14,611 bases of DNA, taken from NCBI GenBank assembly GCA_002391385.1, contig DGEY01000022.1, positions 5,076 through 19,686 of the forward strand, written 5' to 3'. Position numbers and translations under genes: made by a program. This stretch comes from Firmicutes bacterium UBA3914. GTDB lineage: Bacteria; Bacillota; Limnochordia; Darwinibacteriales; Darwinibacteriaceae. The stretch's first letter is position 1; the number at the start of each line of letters is the position of its first letter. Of this stretch, positions 6,785 to 13,324 are shown piece by piece. A model generated the notes under the pieces. It had not been told where the DNA came from and did no database searches. It worked only from the letters and a program-made list of their open reading frames with translations.

Positions 6785-8221
6785 GTGCCCATGGAGCAGC
6801 GGACCAAGAACCGGACCAGACATCTGCCGGTTCTTTTTGTTGTTTTGGGCCTCATCTTCTTCCTCAATCTGTTCTCCAGCACCGACTACCGCTTCTTCGC
6901 GGTGGTGGTGAACCTGAAGGTACTGGTGGGCGGTACGGCGCAAACCCGCCTGGTGCTGCCCCCGGTGGGAGAGGTCAGGGCCCGCACCCACTGGCTGCCT
7001 GTGAGAATCAGTGCCGAACTGCGCAGCGTGGAGCTGGGTGCTCTGCGCCAAACGGTGTTTTCCCCCCAATTTCAGGCAGACCAGGTGCTGAATCAGGTGC
7101 AGGCAGCAGCATCCAGGATCATCTTTCATTTCCTTTTGAAACTGGTCCTCCTGGCTTTCTTGGGCGCGATGACTGGCCTTTTGCTTTTGGGTGTACGCAG
7201 CGGCCGCAAGCTGCTCCAGGGAGGGCTCCTGGGTATACTGGTGGTCTTGACCGCCGCCGGGCTGATTTATATCACCTACGAGCCTGACGCCTTTCAGGAG
7301 GTGGAATATGAAGGGATGATCGAGGCGGCACCGTGGCTGCTCACAGTGGTGCGGGACGCTTTGGACCAAGTGGAGGAACTGGGGATGCGGGTGCAGACCC
7401 TGGCGGCAAACCTCTACTCCGCGCTGCAGCGGCTGGAAGAGATCGGACCCGTGGGCCTGGTGGAAGCGGATGTGCTGGTACTGCATGTCTCCGATATCCA
7501 CAACAACCCCGTGGCCTACAACTTCGCCGCGCAGGTGGTGGAAAGCTTCGATGTGGATCTGATCCTGGACACGGGTGATCTCACCGATTGGGGGACCGCC
7601 CTGGAGGCGGAGATCACCAGGCGTATTGAGGCGCTGGGCCGGCCCTATGTCTTTGTTTCCGGCAATCATGATTCACCCCAGGTGGTGCAGCGTCTTCTGG
7701 AGACCTCCCACGCTGTGGTGCTGGGGGAACCGGTGGTCATCGCCGGGCTCCACATTGCGGGCACGGGCGATCTGGTGGCAGGCAGTTACCTGCCCACTCC
7801 AGCTTCCCCTGGGGAACTGGCTTCCCTTGCCGAGGAGATCAACGCCTTCTGGGCCGCTAGGCCAGATCGACCCCACATTTTCATGGTGCACAATCACCGC
7901 GTGGCTGAAGCGTTGACTCCCGGCCTTTTCCCTGTGGTGGTTTACGGTCATACCCATCTTTGGGGGGTCAGGCAGGAGGGTACCACCGTGTACAGCAACG
8001 CCGGCACCACAGGTGCCGCGGGCATCCGTGGTTTCCAGGCTAAAGAGCCGCTGCCCTACAGCCTTTCCCTGCTCTACTTCGTGCGCTCGGAGGATGGCAG
8101 CTTGCGGCTGGAGGCGGTTGATGGGGTCCATGTGGCGGGACTGGGCCAGAGTTTTTCCCTGCAGAGAACATTTGTGGAGCCCGGCAGGAATAGGGGAGGC
8201 GATGTAGAACTATCACTCTGA
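6785..8221 (+). CDS. Membrane-anchored calcineurin-like metallophosphoesterase
   Basis: The 478-residue protein has an N-terminal membrane part and a C-terminal phosphoesterase. Helix 1 lies at about 14-31. An 80-residue extracytoplasmic stretch follows (about 32-110), then two helices at about 112-137 and 143-164. Residues 165-225 form a helical linker. The five metal-site motifs are intact and in order: SDIHNN 236-241, GDLTD 264-268, GNHD 293-296, VHNH 368-371 and GHTH 388-391. The substrate cannot be told; other membrane-tethered members act on lipid-linked or nucleotide phosphates. With three helices and the N-terminus inside, the catalytic domain would be outside the cell, but the orientation is uncertain. 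GTG 6785 is chosen because AGGGGAGG ends 5 nt upstream; ATG 6791 is possible. It lies 15 nt after cinA, so it is probably cotranscribed. The gap to recA is 149 bp with its own promoter. Confidence 0.88.
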   Translation: MPMEQRTKNRTRHLPVLFVVLGLIFFLNLFSSTDYRFFAVVVNLKVLVGGTAQTRLVLPPVGEVRARTHWLPVRISAELRSVELGALRQTVFSPQFQADQVLNQVQAAASRIIFHFLLKLVLLAFLGAMTGLLLLGVRSGRKLLQGGLLGILVVLTAAGLIYITYEPDAFQEVEYEGMIEAAPWLLTVVRDALDQVEELGMRVQTLAANLYSALQRLEEIGPVGLVEADVLVLHVSDIHNNPVAYNFAAQVVESFDVDLILDTGDLTDWGTALEAEITRRIEALGRPYVFVSGNHDSPQVVQRLLETSHAVVLGEPVVIAGLHIAGTGDLVAGSYLPTPASPGELASLAEEINAFWAARPDRPHIFMVHNHRVAEALTPGLFPVVVYGHTHLWGVRQEGTTVYSNAGTTGAAGIRGFQAKEPLPYSLSLLYFVRSEDGSLRLEAVDGVHVAGLGQSFSLQRTFVEPGRNRGGDVELSL

Positions 8222-8296
8222 AGTTCTGGAGAAGGTCTTGGTTACTTGTGCTTTGCTCGGGGAAACGCTTTGGGCTTAATGGGACCACTGTGCGTC

Positions 8297-8326
8297 TTGT
8301 TGGGCAGTTTCTCCTCTTTTTATGAG
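8297..8326 (+). promoter_or_regulatory. Probable sigma-A promoter of recA
   Basis: TTGTTG (8297-8302), an 18-nt spacer and TATGAG (8321-8326) form a moderate sigma-A site. The predicted start of transcription, at about 8333, falls at the edge of the SOS box, as expected for a LexA-repressed promoter. The rest of the interval 8222-8370 shows no open frame or clear terminator. Confidence 0.5.
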
Positions 8327-8333
8327 CCGCGGG

Positions 8334-8347
8334 CGAACATGTGTTTT
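8334..8347 (+). promoter_or_regulatory. LexA (SOS) box of recA
   Basis: CGAACATGTGTTTT matches the Bacillus LexA/DinR consensus CGAACRNRYGTTYC at 13 of 14 positions; only the last base differs. It sits 23 bp upstream of the recA start and just downstream of the predicted -10, where bound LexA would block transcription. This indicates SOS induction of recA and probably recX. Confidence 0.85.
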
Positions 8348-8370
8348 AAGAGAAAGGAGCGAAATCTGCA

Positions 8371-9393
8371 GTGGAAGAGAAGCAAAAGGCTTTAGATAGA
8401 GCCATCTTGCAGATAGAAAAGCAGTACGGCAAAGGCTCGATCATGCGCTTGGGCGAGCAGACCAGCTTAGATTTGGAGGTCATCCCCACCGGCTCCCTGT
8501 CTTTAGACATTGCCCTGGGCGTGGGGGGCATTCCCCGGGGCCGGATCGTGGAGATCTACGGGCCCGAGGCTTCAGGGAAAACCACTTTAGCCCTGCATGT
8601 CATGGCTGAAGTGCAGAAAACCGGGGGCATCGCGGCCATGGTGGATGCGGAACACGCCCTGGATCCCAGCTACGCCCGGGAAGTGGGGGTCGACATCGAT
8701 AATCTGCTCATTTCCCAGCCGGACCACGGCGAACAGGCCTTGGAGATCGCTGAACACCTGGTCCGCAGCGGTGCGGTGGATGTGGTGGTGATCGATTCGG
8801 TGGCCGCGTTGGTGCCTAGGGCAGAAATCGAGGGCGAAATGGGGGATGCCCATGTGGGCCTCCAAGCGCGCCTGATGTCCCAAGCCCTCAGGAAACTTAC
8901 CGGGGCCATCAGCAAGTCCAACTGCACGGTGATCTTCACTAACCAGCTGCGGGAGAAGGTCGGCGTCATGTTCGGCAATCCCGAAGTGACCCCTGGCGGC
9001 AGAGCTCTGAAGTTCTATGCATCCATCAGGCTCGATGTGCGGCGCATCGACTCCCTGAAGCAGGGAAGCGAAATCGTGGGGAACCGTACCCGGGTGCGGG
9101 TCTTGAAGAACAAAGTTGCGCCCCCCTTCAAAGAAGCGGAATTCGACATCATGTACGGTAAAGGAATCTCTAGGGTTGGCGACATTTTGGACTTGGCAGC
9201 CGCTTTAGATCTGGTCAACAAGAGTGGCGCCTGGTACTCCTACGGCGATGTGCGCCTGGGTCAGGGGCGCGAAGCCGCTAAAGAGTATCTAACGCAGCAT
9301 CCCGAGCTCGCGGACGAGCTGGAGATGAAGATCAGGATAGCCAAGGGCTTGATCAAGGCAGGCGCCCAGGAGGTTGCAGAAAAGAGTGAGTGA
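8371..9393 (+). CDS. recA: RecA recombinase
   Basis: RecA forms an ATP-dependent filament on single-stranded DNA, pairs homologous strands and triggers LexA self-cleavage. The 340-residue product is of normal length, with Walker A GPEASGKT at 64-71, the catalytic glutamate E94 in VDAEHALD, Walker B VVVIDS at 138-143, and the family signatures LREKVGVMFGNPEVTPGGRA and KNKVAPPFKEAEFDIMYGKG. GTG 8371 is the start because it gives the family N-terminus (EEKQKALDRAILQIEKQYGKGSIMRLG). AAAGGAG lies 11 nt upstream, which is slightly far. No intein is present. The gene overlaps recX by 8 nt and is preceded by an SOS box. Confidence 0.98.
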   Translation: MEEKQKALDRAILQIEKQYGKGSIMRLGEQTSLDLEVIPTGSLSLDIALGVGGIPRGRIVEIYGPEASGKTTLALHVMAEVQKTGGIAAMVDAEHALDPSYAREVGVDIDNLLISQPDHGEQALEIAEHLVRSGAVDVVVIDSVAALVPRAEIEGEMGDAHVGLQARLMSQALRKLTGAISKSNCTVIFTNQLREKVGVMFGNPEVTPGGRALKFYASIRLDVRRIDSLKQGSEIVGNRTRVRVLKNKVAPPFKEAEFDIMYGKGISRVGDILDLAAALDLVNKSGAWYSYGDVRLGQGREAAKEYLTQHPELADELEMKIRIAKGLIKAGAQEVAEKSE

Positions 9394-9865
9394 GACCAAG
9401 GCTGAGGATGCCAAGGCGGCGGCACTGCGCCTTCTCGCGGCGCGGGACCGCAGCACCCAGGAACTGCGCATCCGTCTAGAACGCAGGTTTGCCCCGGCGG
9501 AAGTGGAAAAGACCATCAAGTATCTGCAGGAGATCGGCTATCTAGATGATCTGCGTTTTGCCCGCATCTACGTAGACTACCGGAACCGGAACCGACCCAC
9601 CGGCAACTACCTGCTGCGCATGGAGCTGAGCAGCAAAGGGATCCCCGACAGCCACATCGAAGAGGTGCTCAACTCGCCGGAGGAGGAATATGAACTAGCC
9701 CTGAATCTGGCGGCACAGCGCCTGGGCCGCCTGGAGAGGGCCGATGCCCTGGAGCGCTGCGCTAAAGTCTATCGATTCCTGCAGCGCAGGGGATTTCCCG
9801 GCGCGGTGGCCAGGAAAGTGATTAGGGAACTCCTTGACAGGGATCCAGAAAAAGAATACAATTAA
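9386..9865 (+). CDS. recX: RecX, regulator of RecA
   Basis: RecX binds RecA filaments and modulates their growth. The 159-residue helical protein has the tandem three-helix repeats of the family: AALRLLAARDRSTQELRIRL, then TIKYLQEIGYLDDLRFARIYVDY, then a third repeat ending RKVIRELLD. GTG 9386 is preferred. The in-frame TTG at 9374 lies directly on the AGGAGG (9368-9373) and cannot be served by it, although the 12-nt spacing to GTG 9386 is long. Overlap with recA by 8 nt suggests translational coupling. A terminator follows at 9947. Confidence 0.92.
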   Translation: MSETKAEDAKAAALRLLAARDRSTQELRIRLERRFAPAEVEKTIKYLQEIGYLDDLRFARIYVDYRNRNRPTGNYLLRMELSSKGIPDSHIEEVLNSPEEEYELALNLAAQRLGRLERADALERCAKVYRFLQRRGFPGAVARKVIRELLDRDPEKEYN

Positions 9866-9946
9866 AGCGAGTTGTTCGGCTGTGCTAGCCTAGGTATTCG
9901 AAAACGAAATGAGAAGTCTGAGCTGAAAAGGAACTTGAACACTGGG

Positions 9947-9978
9947 GAAAGCTGAGTTGCGGCTCGGCTTTCTTTTCT
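9947..9978 (+). terminator. Rho-independent terminator after recX
   Basis: GAAAGCTGAG (9947-9956) pairs with CTCGGCTTTC (9963-9972) in a 10-bp stem with one G-U pair and a 6-nt loop, followed by TTTTCT. It lies 82 nt after the recX stop and only 14 nt before the rny ribosome binding site. The rny promoter must therefore be upstream of it, with the hairpin in the rny leader, or very close to the gene. The rest of 9866-9946 holds only TTGTTC (9872) and TATTCG (9895) with a 17-nt spacer, a poor promoter candidate. Confidence 0.8.
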
Positions 9979-9992
9979 AAGGGTGTGAAACG

Positions 9993-10002
9993 AAGGAGGT
10001 GA
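9993..10002 (+). promoter_or_regulatory. Strong ribosome binding site of rny that does not fit the usual start codons
   Basis: AAGGAGGTGA is a ten-base match to the anti-Shine-Dalgarno sequence. The in-frame GTG at 9999 lies inside it. ATG 10003 is out of frame and encodes only MLSSY before a TGA at 10018-10020. In the rny frame the codon at the ideal distance is ATC 10008, and the next usual start is TTG 10017, whose bases overlap that TGA as TTGA. Confidence 0.8.
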
Positions 10003-11549
10003 ATGCTATCGAGCTATTGATTGCGTTGATTAAGTACGGATTAGTGGCAGTGGTTGCCCTGGTGGCTGGCTACTTTGTGAGAAAACTCTCAGCTGAGGCC
10101 ACCATCCGCTCCGCCGAGGAAGAAGCCCGCAGGATCGTGCAGGAAGCTGAACGTGATGCGGAAAGCAAGAAGCGGGAAGCCTTGGTGGAGGCCAAGGAGG
10201 AAATCCACAAACTCCGCTCGGAGATGGAAAGGGAAGCTCGGGAACGCCGGGCTGAACTGAACCAGTTTGAGCGGAGGGTCTCGCAAAAGGAAGAGGCCCT
10301 CGACAAGCGGGCCGAAGCGCTGGAGCGCAAGGAAGAAGCACTGCAGCGCAAAACGCGGGAAGTGGAACAGCGGCAAAATGAGGTGAGCGAACTTCTGGCC
10401 AAGCAGCGGGGGGAGCTGGAGAGAATATCCCAGCTGACCACGGAAGAAGCCAGAGATATGCTGCTTAAGGCTGTGGAGGAAGAAGTCAAGCACGAAACTG
10501 CAATGCTGATCCGTGACCTGGAGAATCAAGCACGGGAGGAAGCCGAAAAGCGGGCCCGTGATATCATTTCCCTGGCGATTCAGCGCACCGCTGTGGATCA
10601 TGTGGCCGAATCCACCGTTTCTGTGGTGGCGCTCCCCAATGATGACATGAAGGGGAGGATCATCGGCCGGGAAGGCAGGAACATCCGCGCTTTGGAGACG
10701 CTCACAGGTATCGACCTGATCATCGATGATACGCCTGAAGCCGTTATCCTGTCTGGATTCGATCCGGTGCGCAGGGAGATCGCCCGCATTGCTCTGGAGC
10801 GCCTCATTGCCGATGGACGCATCCATCCGGCCCGCATTGAGGAAATGGTGGAAAAGGCGCGCAAAGAGGTTGATGCGGCGATCCGCGATGCTGGGGAGCA
10901 GGCAACACTCGAAGCAGATGTGCATGGCCTGCATCCTGAACTGGTTAAGTTGTTGGGCAGACTTCGTTTTCGAACTAGCTATGGCCAGAACGTGTTGAAA
11001 CATTCGATTGAGGTAGCTCATTTGGCCGGGATTATGGCCGCCGAGTTGGGGGTCGATGAGCGCCTGGCTCGCCGGGCCGGTCTGCTGCATGATATCGGCA
11101 AGGCCGTAGACCATGAAGTGGAAGGTACCCATATCCAAATCGGCATTGAGCTTTTGCGTAAGTACAGAGAGAATGAAGATGTCATCCACGCCGTGGCCTG
11201 CCACCACGGGGACTATGAAGCTCAAAGCGTGGAGGCGGTCTTGGTGGCTGCCGCGGACTCCATATCCGCAGCGAGACCAGGTGCCCGGCGGGAGACTCTG
11301 GAAAGCTACATCAAGCGCCTGCAGAAGCTGGAGGAGATCTCCTCTTCCTTCGATGGGGTGGAGAAGTCCTACGCGATTCAGGCAGGCCGGGAAGTGCGGA
11401 TCATTGTGAAACCCGAGCGGGTCAGTGATGCTTCTGCGGTTCAGTTGAGCCGGGAAATTGTGAAGAAGATCGAGTCTGAGCTGGAATACCCGGGTCAGAT
11501 TAAGGTGACCGTGATTCGCGAAACCCGCGCGGTGGAGTATGCCAAATAG
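9999..11549 (+). CDS. rny: Ribonuclease Y
   Basis: RNase Y is the membrane-bound endoribonuclease that starts mRNA decay in many Bacillota. Residues are counted from GTG 9999. A membrane helix at about 8-26 ends in GYFVRK. A long charged coiled coil follows at about 32-190. The KH domain contains GRIIGREGRN (219-228). The HD domain has H335 in VLKHS and the catalytic pair H364-D365 in LLHDIGKA. The conserved C-terminus ends VTVIRETRAVEYAK, as in Bacillus RNase Y. The length of about 516 residues is normal. The far upstream coordinate is given, but the exact start is unresolved: GTG 9999 is buried in the ribosome binding site, ATC 10008 has ideal spacing, and TTG 10017 is the next usual codon. 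All leave the membrane helix essentially complete. A terminator follows the stop directly. A missing base in the assembly near 10005 is another explanation for the start problem. Confidence 0.96.
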   Translation: MNAIELLIALIKYGLVAVVALVAGYFVRKLSAEATIRSAEEEARRIVQEAERDAESKKREALVEAKEEIHKLRSEMEREARERRAELNQFERRVSQKEEALDKRAEALERKEEALQRKTREVEQRQNEVSELLAKQRGELERISQLTTEEARDMLLKAVEEEVKHETAMLIRDLENQAREEAEKRARDIISLAIQRTAVDHVAESTVSVVALPNDDMKGRIIGREGRNIRALETLTGIDLIIDDTPEAVILSGFDPVRREIARIALERLIADGRIHPARIEEMVEKARKEVDAAIRDAGEQATLEADVHGLHPELVKLLGRLRFRTSYGQNVLKHSIEVAHLAGIMAAELGVDERLARRAGLLHDIGKAVDHEVEGTHIQIGIELLRKYRENEDVIHAVACHHGDYEAQSVEAVLVAAADSISAARPGARRETLESYIKRLQKLEEISSSFDGVEKSYAIQAGREVRIIVKPERVSDASAVQLSREIVKKIESELEYPGQIKVTVIRETRAVEYAK

Positions 11550-11576
11550 GACCAGGCAGCTGCCTGGTTCTATTTT
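11549..11576 (+). terminator. Rho-independent terminator after rny
   Basis: The palindrome ACCAGGCAGCTGCCTGGT (11551-11568) can fold as a 7-bp stem with an AGCT loop, lengthened to 9 bp by G11550-T11569 and G11549-C11570. TCTATTTTT follows. It begins at the last base of the rny stop codon. Confidence 0.85.
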
Positions 11577-11609
11577 TCCAGATGTTGAGGGGAAAATGGA
11601 GGAGAGAGC

Positions 11610-12116
11610 TTGGACATCGGCGGCACTCAGGTAGATCTACTCATTGCCATTCTAGTACGTTTTCCAGCCATAGGAACCATCCACTGTGAACCTGAGACGG
11701 GGACGCTGCGTTTGGTCTTTCTGATTAGAGGGGCTGAGCAGGACTTCGAGGATTTTGCCAGGCGCTTCCAGGCGCATTTGGCTTTGTTCCACAGGCTCAG
11801 GAGAAAAGGGTCCCCGGAGGCGGTGCTGAGCCAAAAGGAGAACGGACAGCTCACCGTGGTGGAAGTCACCCGTGACCTGGCAAACATCTCCCTGGCGGAG
11901 TTGAAGCTCATCGTGGAGCTGTTTCGGGACTATTACGGCGAATGCCTGGTTCAGGACGGGCCCGCGATGGTTGAAGAGGATGCCTTCGAGCAGGATCTGC
12001 TCATCGAGGCCCTCCTCAATGAACGGGGGGAAGTGGGACCGGAACGCCTAACAGGATTCAGGGAAAATGGCAGGGTACTGGTGTACAGCACCATTTGGGG
12101 GGTGGATAGGCGATGA
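11610..12116 (+). CDS. Small soluble protein of unknown function coupled to ymdB
   Basis: I do not recognise this 168-residue protein. No signal peptide is evident; the N-terminal VDLLIAILVRFPAIG is hydrophobic but short, and the rest is charged. The predicted pattern is alpha/beta: strands around LRLVFLI (33-39) and LTVVEVT (81-87), helices around 44-66 and 96-110, and an acidic segment at about 121-132. A distinctive C-terminal phrase, LTGFRENGRVLVYS, lies at about 147-160. TTG 11610 is chosen because GGAGG lies 7 nt upstream. The stop overlaps the ymdB ATG by 4 nt (ATGA), so the two are very likely translated together. The rny terminator lies upstream, so this pair may be expressed separately from rny or by read-through. 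A role beside YmdB is inference. Confidence 0.82.
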   Translation: MDIGGTQVDLLIAILVRFPAIGTIHCEPETGTLRLVFLIRGAEQDFEDFARRFQAHLALFHRLRRKGSPEAVLSQKENGQLTVVEVTRDLANISLAELKLIVELFRDYYGECLVQDGPAMVEEDAFEQDLLIEALLNERGEVGPERLTGFRENGRVLVYSTIWGVDRR

Positions 12117-12883
12117 ATGTACTTATCTTAGGCGACATCTACGGCCGCCCCGGGCGGCGGATCGTCGCGGAGTACCTGCCAGAATTGGTGGAGCAGTATA
12201 AACCCGTCTTGATCGTGGCCAACGGCGAGAATGCCGCGGGTGGTTTCGGGCTCACCCGCAAGGTGGCGGAAGAGCTGTTTGCCCTGGGTATCCATGTGCT
12301 CACCAGCGGCAACCACATCTGGGATCAGAAAGAGATGTACGCCTACATCGGCGAAGATCCCCGCATTTTGCGCCCGGCCAACTATCCGCCGCAGGTCCCT
12401 GGGAACTCCGTTTACCTGCACCGCTGTCAGGGTGCTGTTGTAGCGGTGGTCAGCCTCATGGGGCGGGTGTTCATGGGCGACTATGACTGTCCCTTCCGTA
12501 CAGCCGACCAGATTTTGGCCTCCCTGCCCCCGGAGGTAACCCATGTGATCATCGATTTCCATGGGGAAGCGACTTCGGAAAAAATCGCCCTGGCTCACTA
12601 TCTTGACGGGAGGGTGAGCGCGGTTGTGGGTACGCATACCCACGTTCCCACCGCGGACGAGCAGATCCTGCCGCAGGGTACCGCTTACATAACGGACCTG
12701 GGCATGTGCGGGCCCATCCACAGCGTCTTGGGGGTGGATCCCCAGATTGTGATCAACAAGTTCTTAACCCAGCTGCCCGCGCGGTTTGCCGTGGCCAAGG
12801 GGCCCGCAGCCTTGAACGGCGTTGTGATTTCGTTAACTGAAAACGGACTGGCAGAAGGAATTTTGCGCCTGAATCTTCAATAA
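12113..12883 (+). CDS. ymdB: YmdB family metallophosphoesterase (TIGR00282)
   Basis: YmdB is a dinuclear-metal phosphodiesterase which, in Bacillus subtilis, hydrolyses 2',3'-cyclic nucleotides and is needed for the switch between motility and biofilm. The 256-residue product aligns from end to end with the Bacillus protein, and its metal ligands fall at the same positions: D8 in LILGDIYG, E39 and N40 in NGENAA, N67 and H68 in GNHIWD, H150 in DFHGEATSEK, and H175 and H177 in GTHTHVPT. All catalytic residues are intact and there is no signal peptide, so it is cytoplasmic. The ATG overlaps the preceding gene by 4 nt. The nearby rny and spoVS are its usual neighbours. Confidence 0.95.
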   Translation: MNVLILGDIYGRPGRRIVAEYLPELVEQYKPVLIVANGENAAGGFGLTRKVAEELFALGIHVLTSGNHIWDQKEMYAYIGEDPRILRPANYPPQVPGNSVYLHRCQGAVVAVVSLMGRVFMGDYDCPFRTADQILASLPPEVTHVIIDFHGEATSEKIALAHYLDGRVSAVVGTHTHVPTADEQILPQGTAYITDLGMCGPIHSVLGVDPQIVINKFLTQLPARFAVAKGPAALNGVVISLTENGLAEGILRLNLQ

Positions 12884-12895
12884 ATGCGTATAATA

Positions 12896-12924
12896 GGAGG
12901 ATTTTCCCAGTATATATCTAATAA
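12896..12924 (+). promoter_or_regulatory. Sigma-H-like promoter of spoVS
   Basis: GGAGGATTT (12896-12904) fits the sigma-H -35 consensus RNAGGAWWW completely. After 11 nt, ATCTAATAA (12916-12924) fits the -10 consensus RNNGAATWW at all but the G. The spacer is in the accepted range of 11-12 nt. Transcription would start near 12931, about 50 nt before the spoVS ATG. Bacillus spoVS is known to depend on sigma-H, which supports the call. Confidence 0.6.
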
Positions 12925-12929
12925 GATAT
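12914..12929. repeat. AT-rich inverted repeat over the spoVS promoter -10
   Basis: ATATCT (12914-12919) and AGATAT (12924-12929) form a perfect 6-bp dyad around AATA. It covers the predicted sigma-H -10 element, where a bound regulator could act. It may also be no more than AT-rich promoter sequence. Confidence 0.35.
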
Positions 12930-12981
12930 TTGAGGATACCACGTAAGTAGTAGCGCTTTCACCTAAGGAGGTCACACGAAC

Positions 12982-13242
12982 ATGGAAGTATTGAAAGTGT
13001 CGGCACACTCCACCCCCAACAAAGTCGCCGGTGCGCTCGCTGGGAAGGTGCGCGAAGAAGGCCGCGCGGAGATTCAGGCCATCGGCGCGGGTGCCTTGAA
13101 CCAGGCAGTAAAAGCGGTGGCTATTGCCAGAGGTTTTGTGGCCCCTAGCGGAGTGGACCTAGTGTGCATTCCGGCGTTCACCGACGTCATAATTGACAAC
13201 GAAGAAAGAACTGCCATCAAACTGATTGTGGAACCAAGATAG
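12982..13242 (+). CDS. spoVS: Stage V sporulation protein S
   Basis: SpoVS is a small Alba-like, probably nucleic-acid-binding protein. In Bacillus subtilis it is needed for progress beyond stage V and affects septation. The product has exactly the usual 86 residues, with the conserved start MEVLKVSAHSTPNKVAGALA, the central AIGAGALNQAVKAVAIARG, and the end IIDNEERTAIKLIVEPR. ATG 12982 has AAGGAGG 10 nt upstream. The gene is flanked by a sigma-H-like promoter and a terminator, so it is probably a single-gene transcript. SpoVS relatives also occur in some bacteria that do not form spores, so it supports but does not prove sporulation. Confidence 0.97.
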   Translation: MEVLKVSAHSTPNKVAGALAGKVREEGRAEIQAIGAGALNQAVKAVAIARGFVAPSGVDLVCIPAFTDVIIDNEERTAIKLIVEPR

Positions 13243-13268
13243 CGGCGCAAGAAGTAAAAGCGACGGAC

Positions 13269-13297
13269 AGCCCATCCCACAGGGGTGGGCTCTTTTA
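13269..13297 (+). terminator. Rho-independent terminator after spoVS
   Basis: AGCCCATCCC (13269-13278) pairs with GGGGTGGGCT (13282-13291) in a 10-bp stem with one G-U pair and a 3-nt loop, followed by CTTTTA. It lies 26 nt after the spoVS stop. Confidence 0.85.
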
Positions 13298-13324
13298 CTA
13301 GGCTGAAGCTGGGAGGCTGAGACA

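Noticed and set aside
6770..7669. A 299-codon minus-strand open frame across the phosphoesterase gene
   Set aside because: Its product is rich in His and Gln with no domain, as expected of an antisense shadow in GC-rich DNA; the plus frame has all five phosphoesterase motifs.
10089..11225. A 378-codon open frame on the minus strand inside rny
   Set aside because: It is a shadow of the strongly conserved RNase Y reading frame, it lacks recognisable domains, and no independent promoter or ribosome binding site was noted.
11551..11568. The 18-bp palindrome after rny as a protein-binding operator
   Set aside because: It begins just after the stop codon and is followed by TCTATTTTT, which makes a terminator the simpler reading.
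12889..12894. TATAAT as a sigma-A promoter before spoVS
   Set aside because: No acceptable -35 lies 16-18 nt upstream (the bases there are CGCCTG), whereas the sigma-H-type pair beside it fits well. It remains a minor possibility.
12895..12905. AGGAGGATTTT as the ribosome binding site of an unlisted small gene
   Set aside because: No start codon with a meaningful open frame follows before spoVS; the bases are better read as the sigma-H -35.
12973..12986. CGAAC next to the spoVS start as a second LexA box
   Set aside because: The right half lacks GTTYC (the sequence continues ATGGAAG), so there is no dyad.
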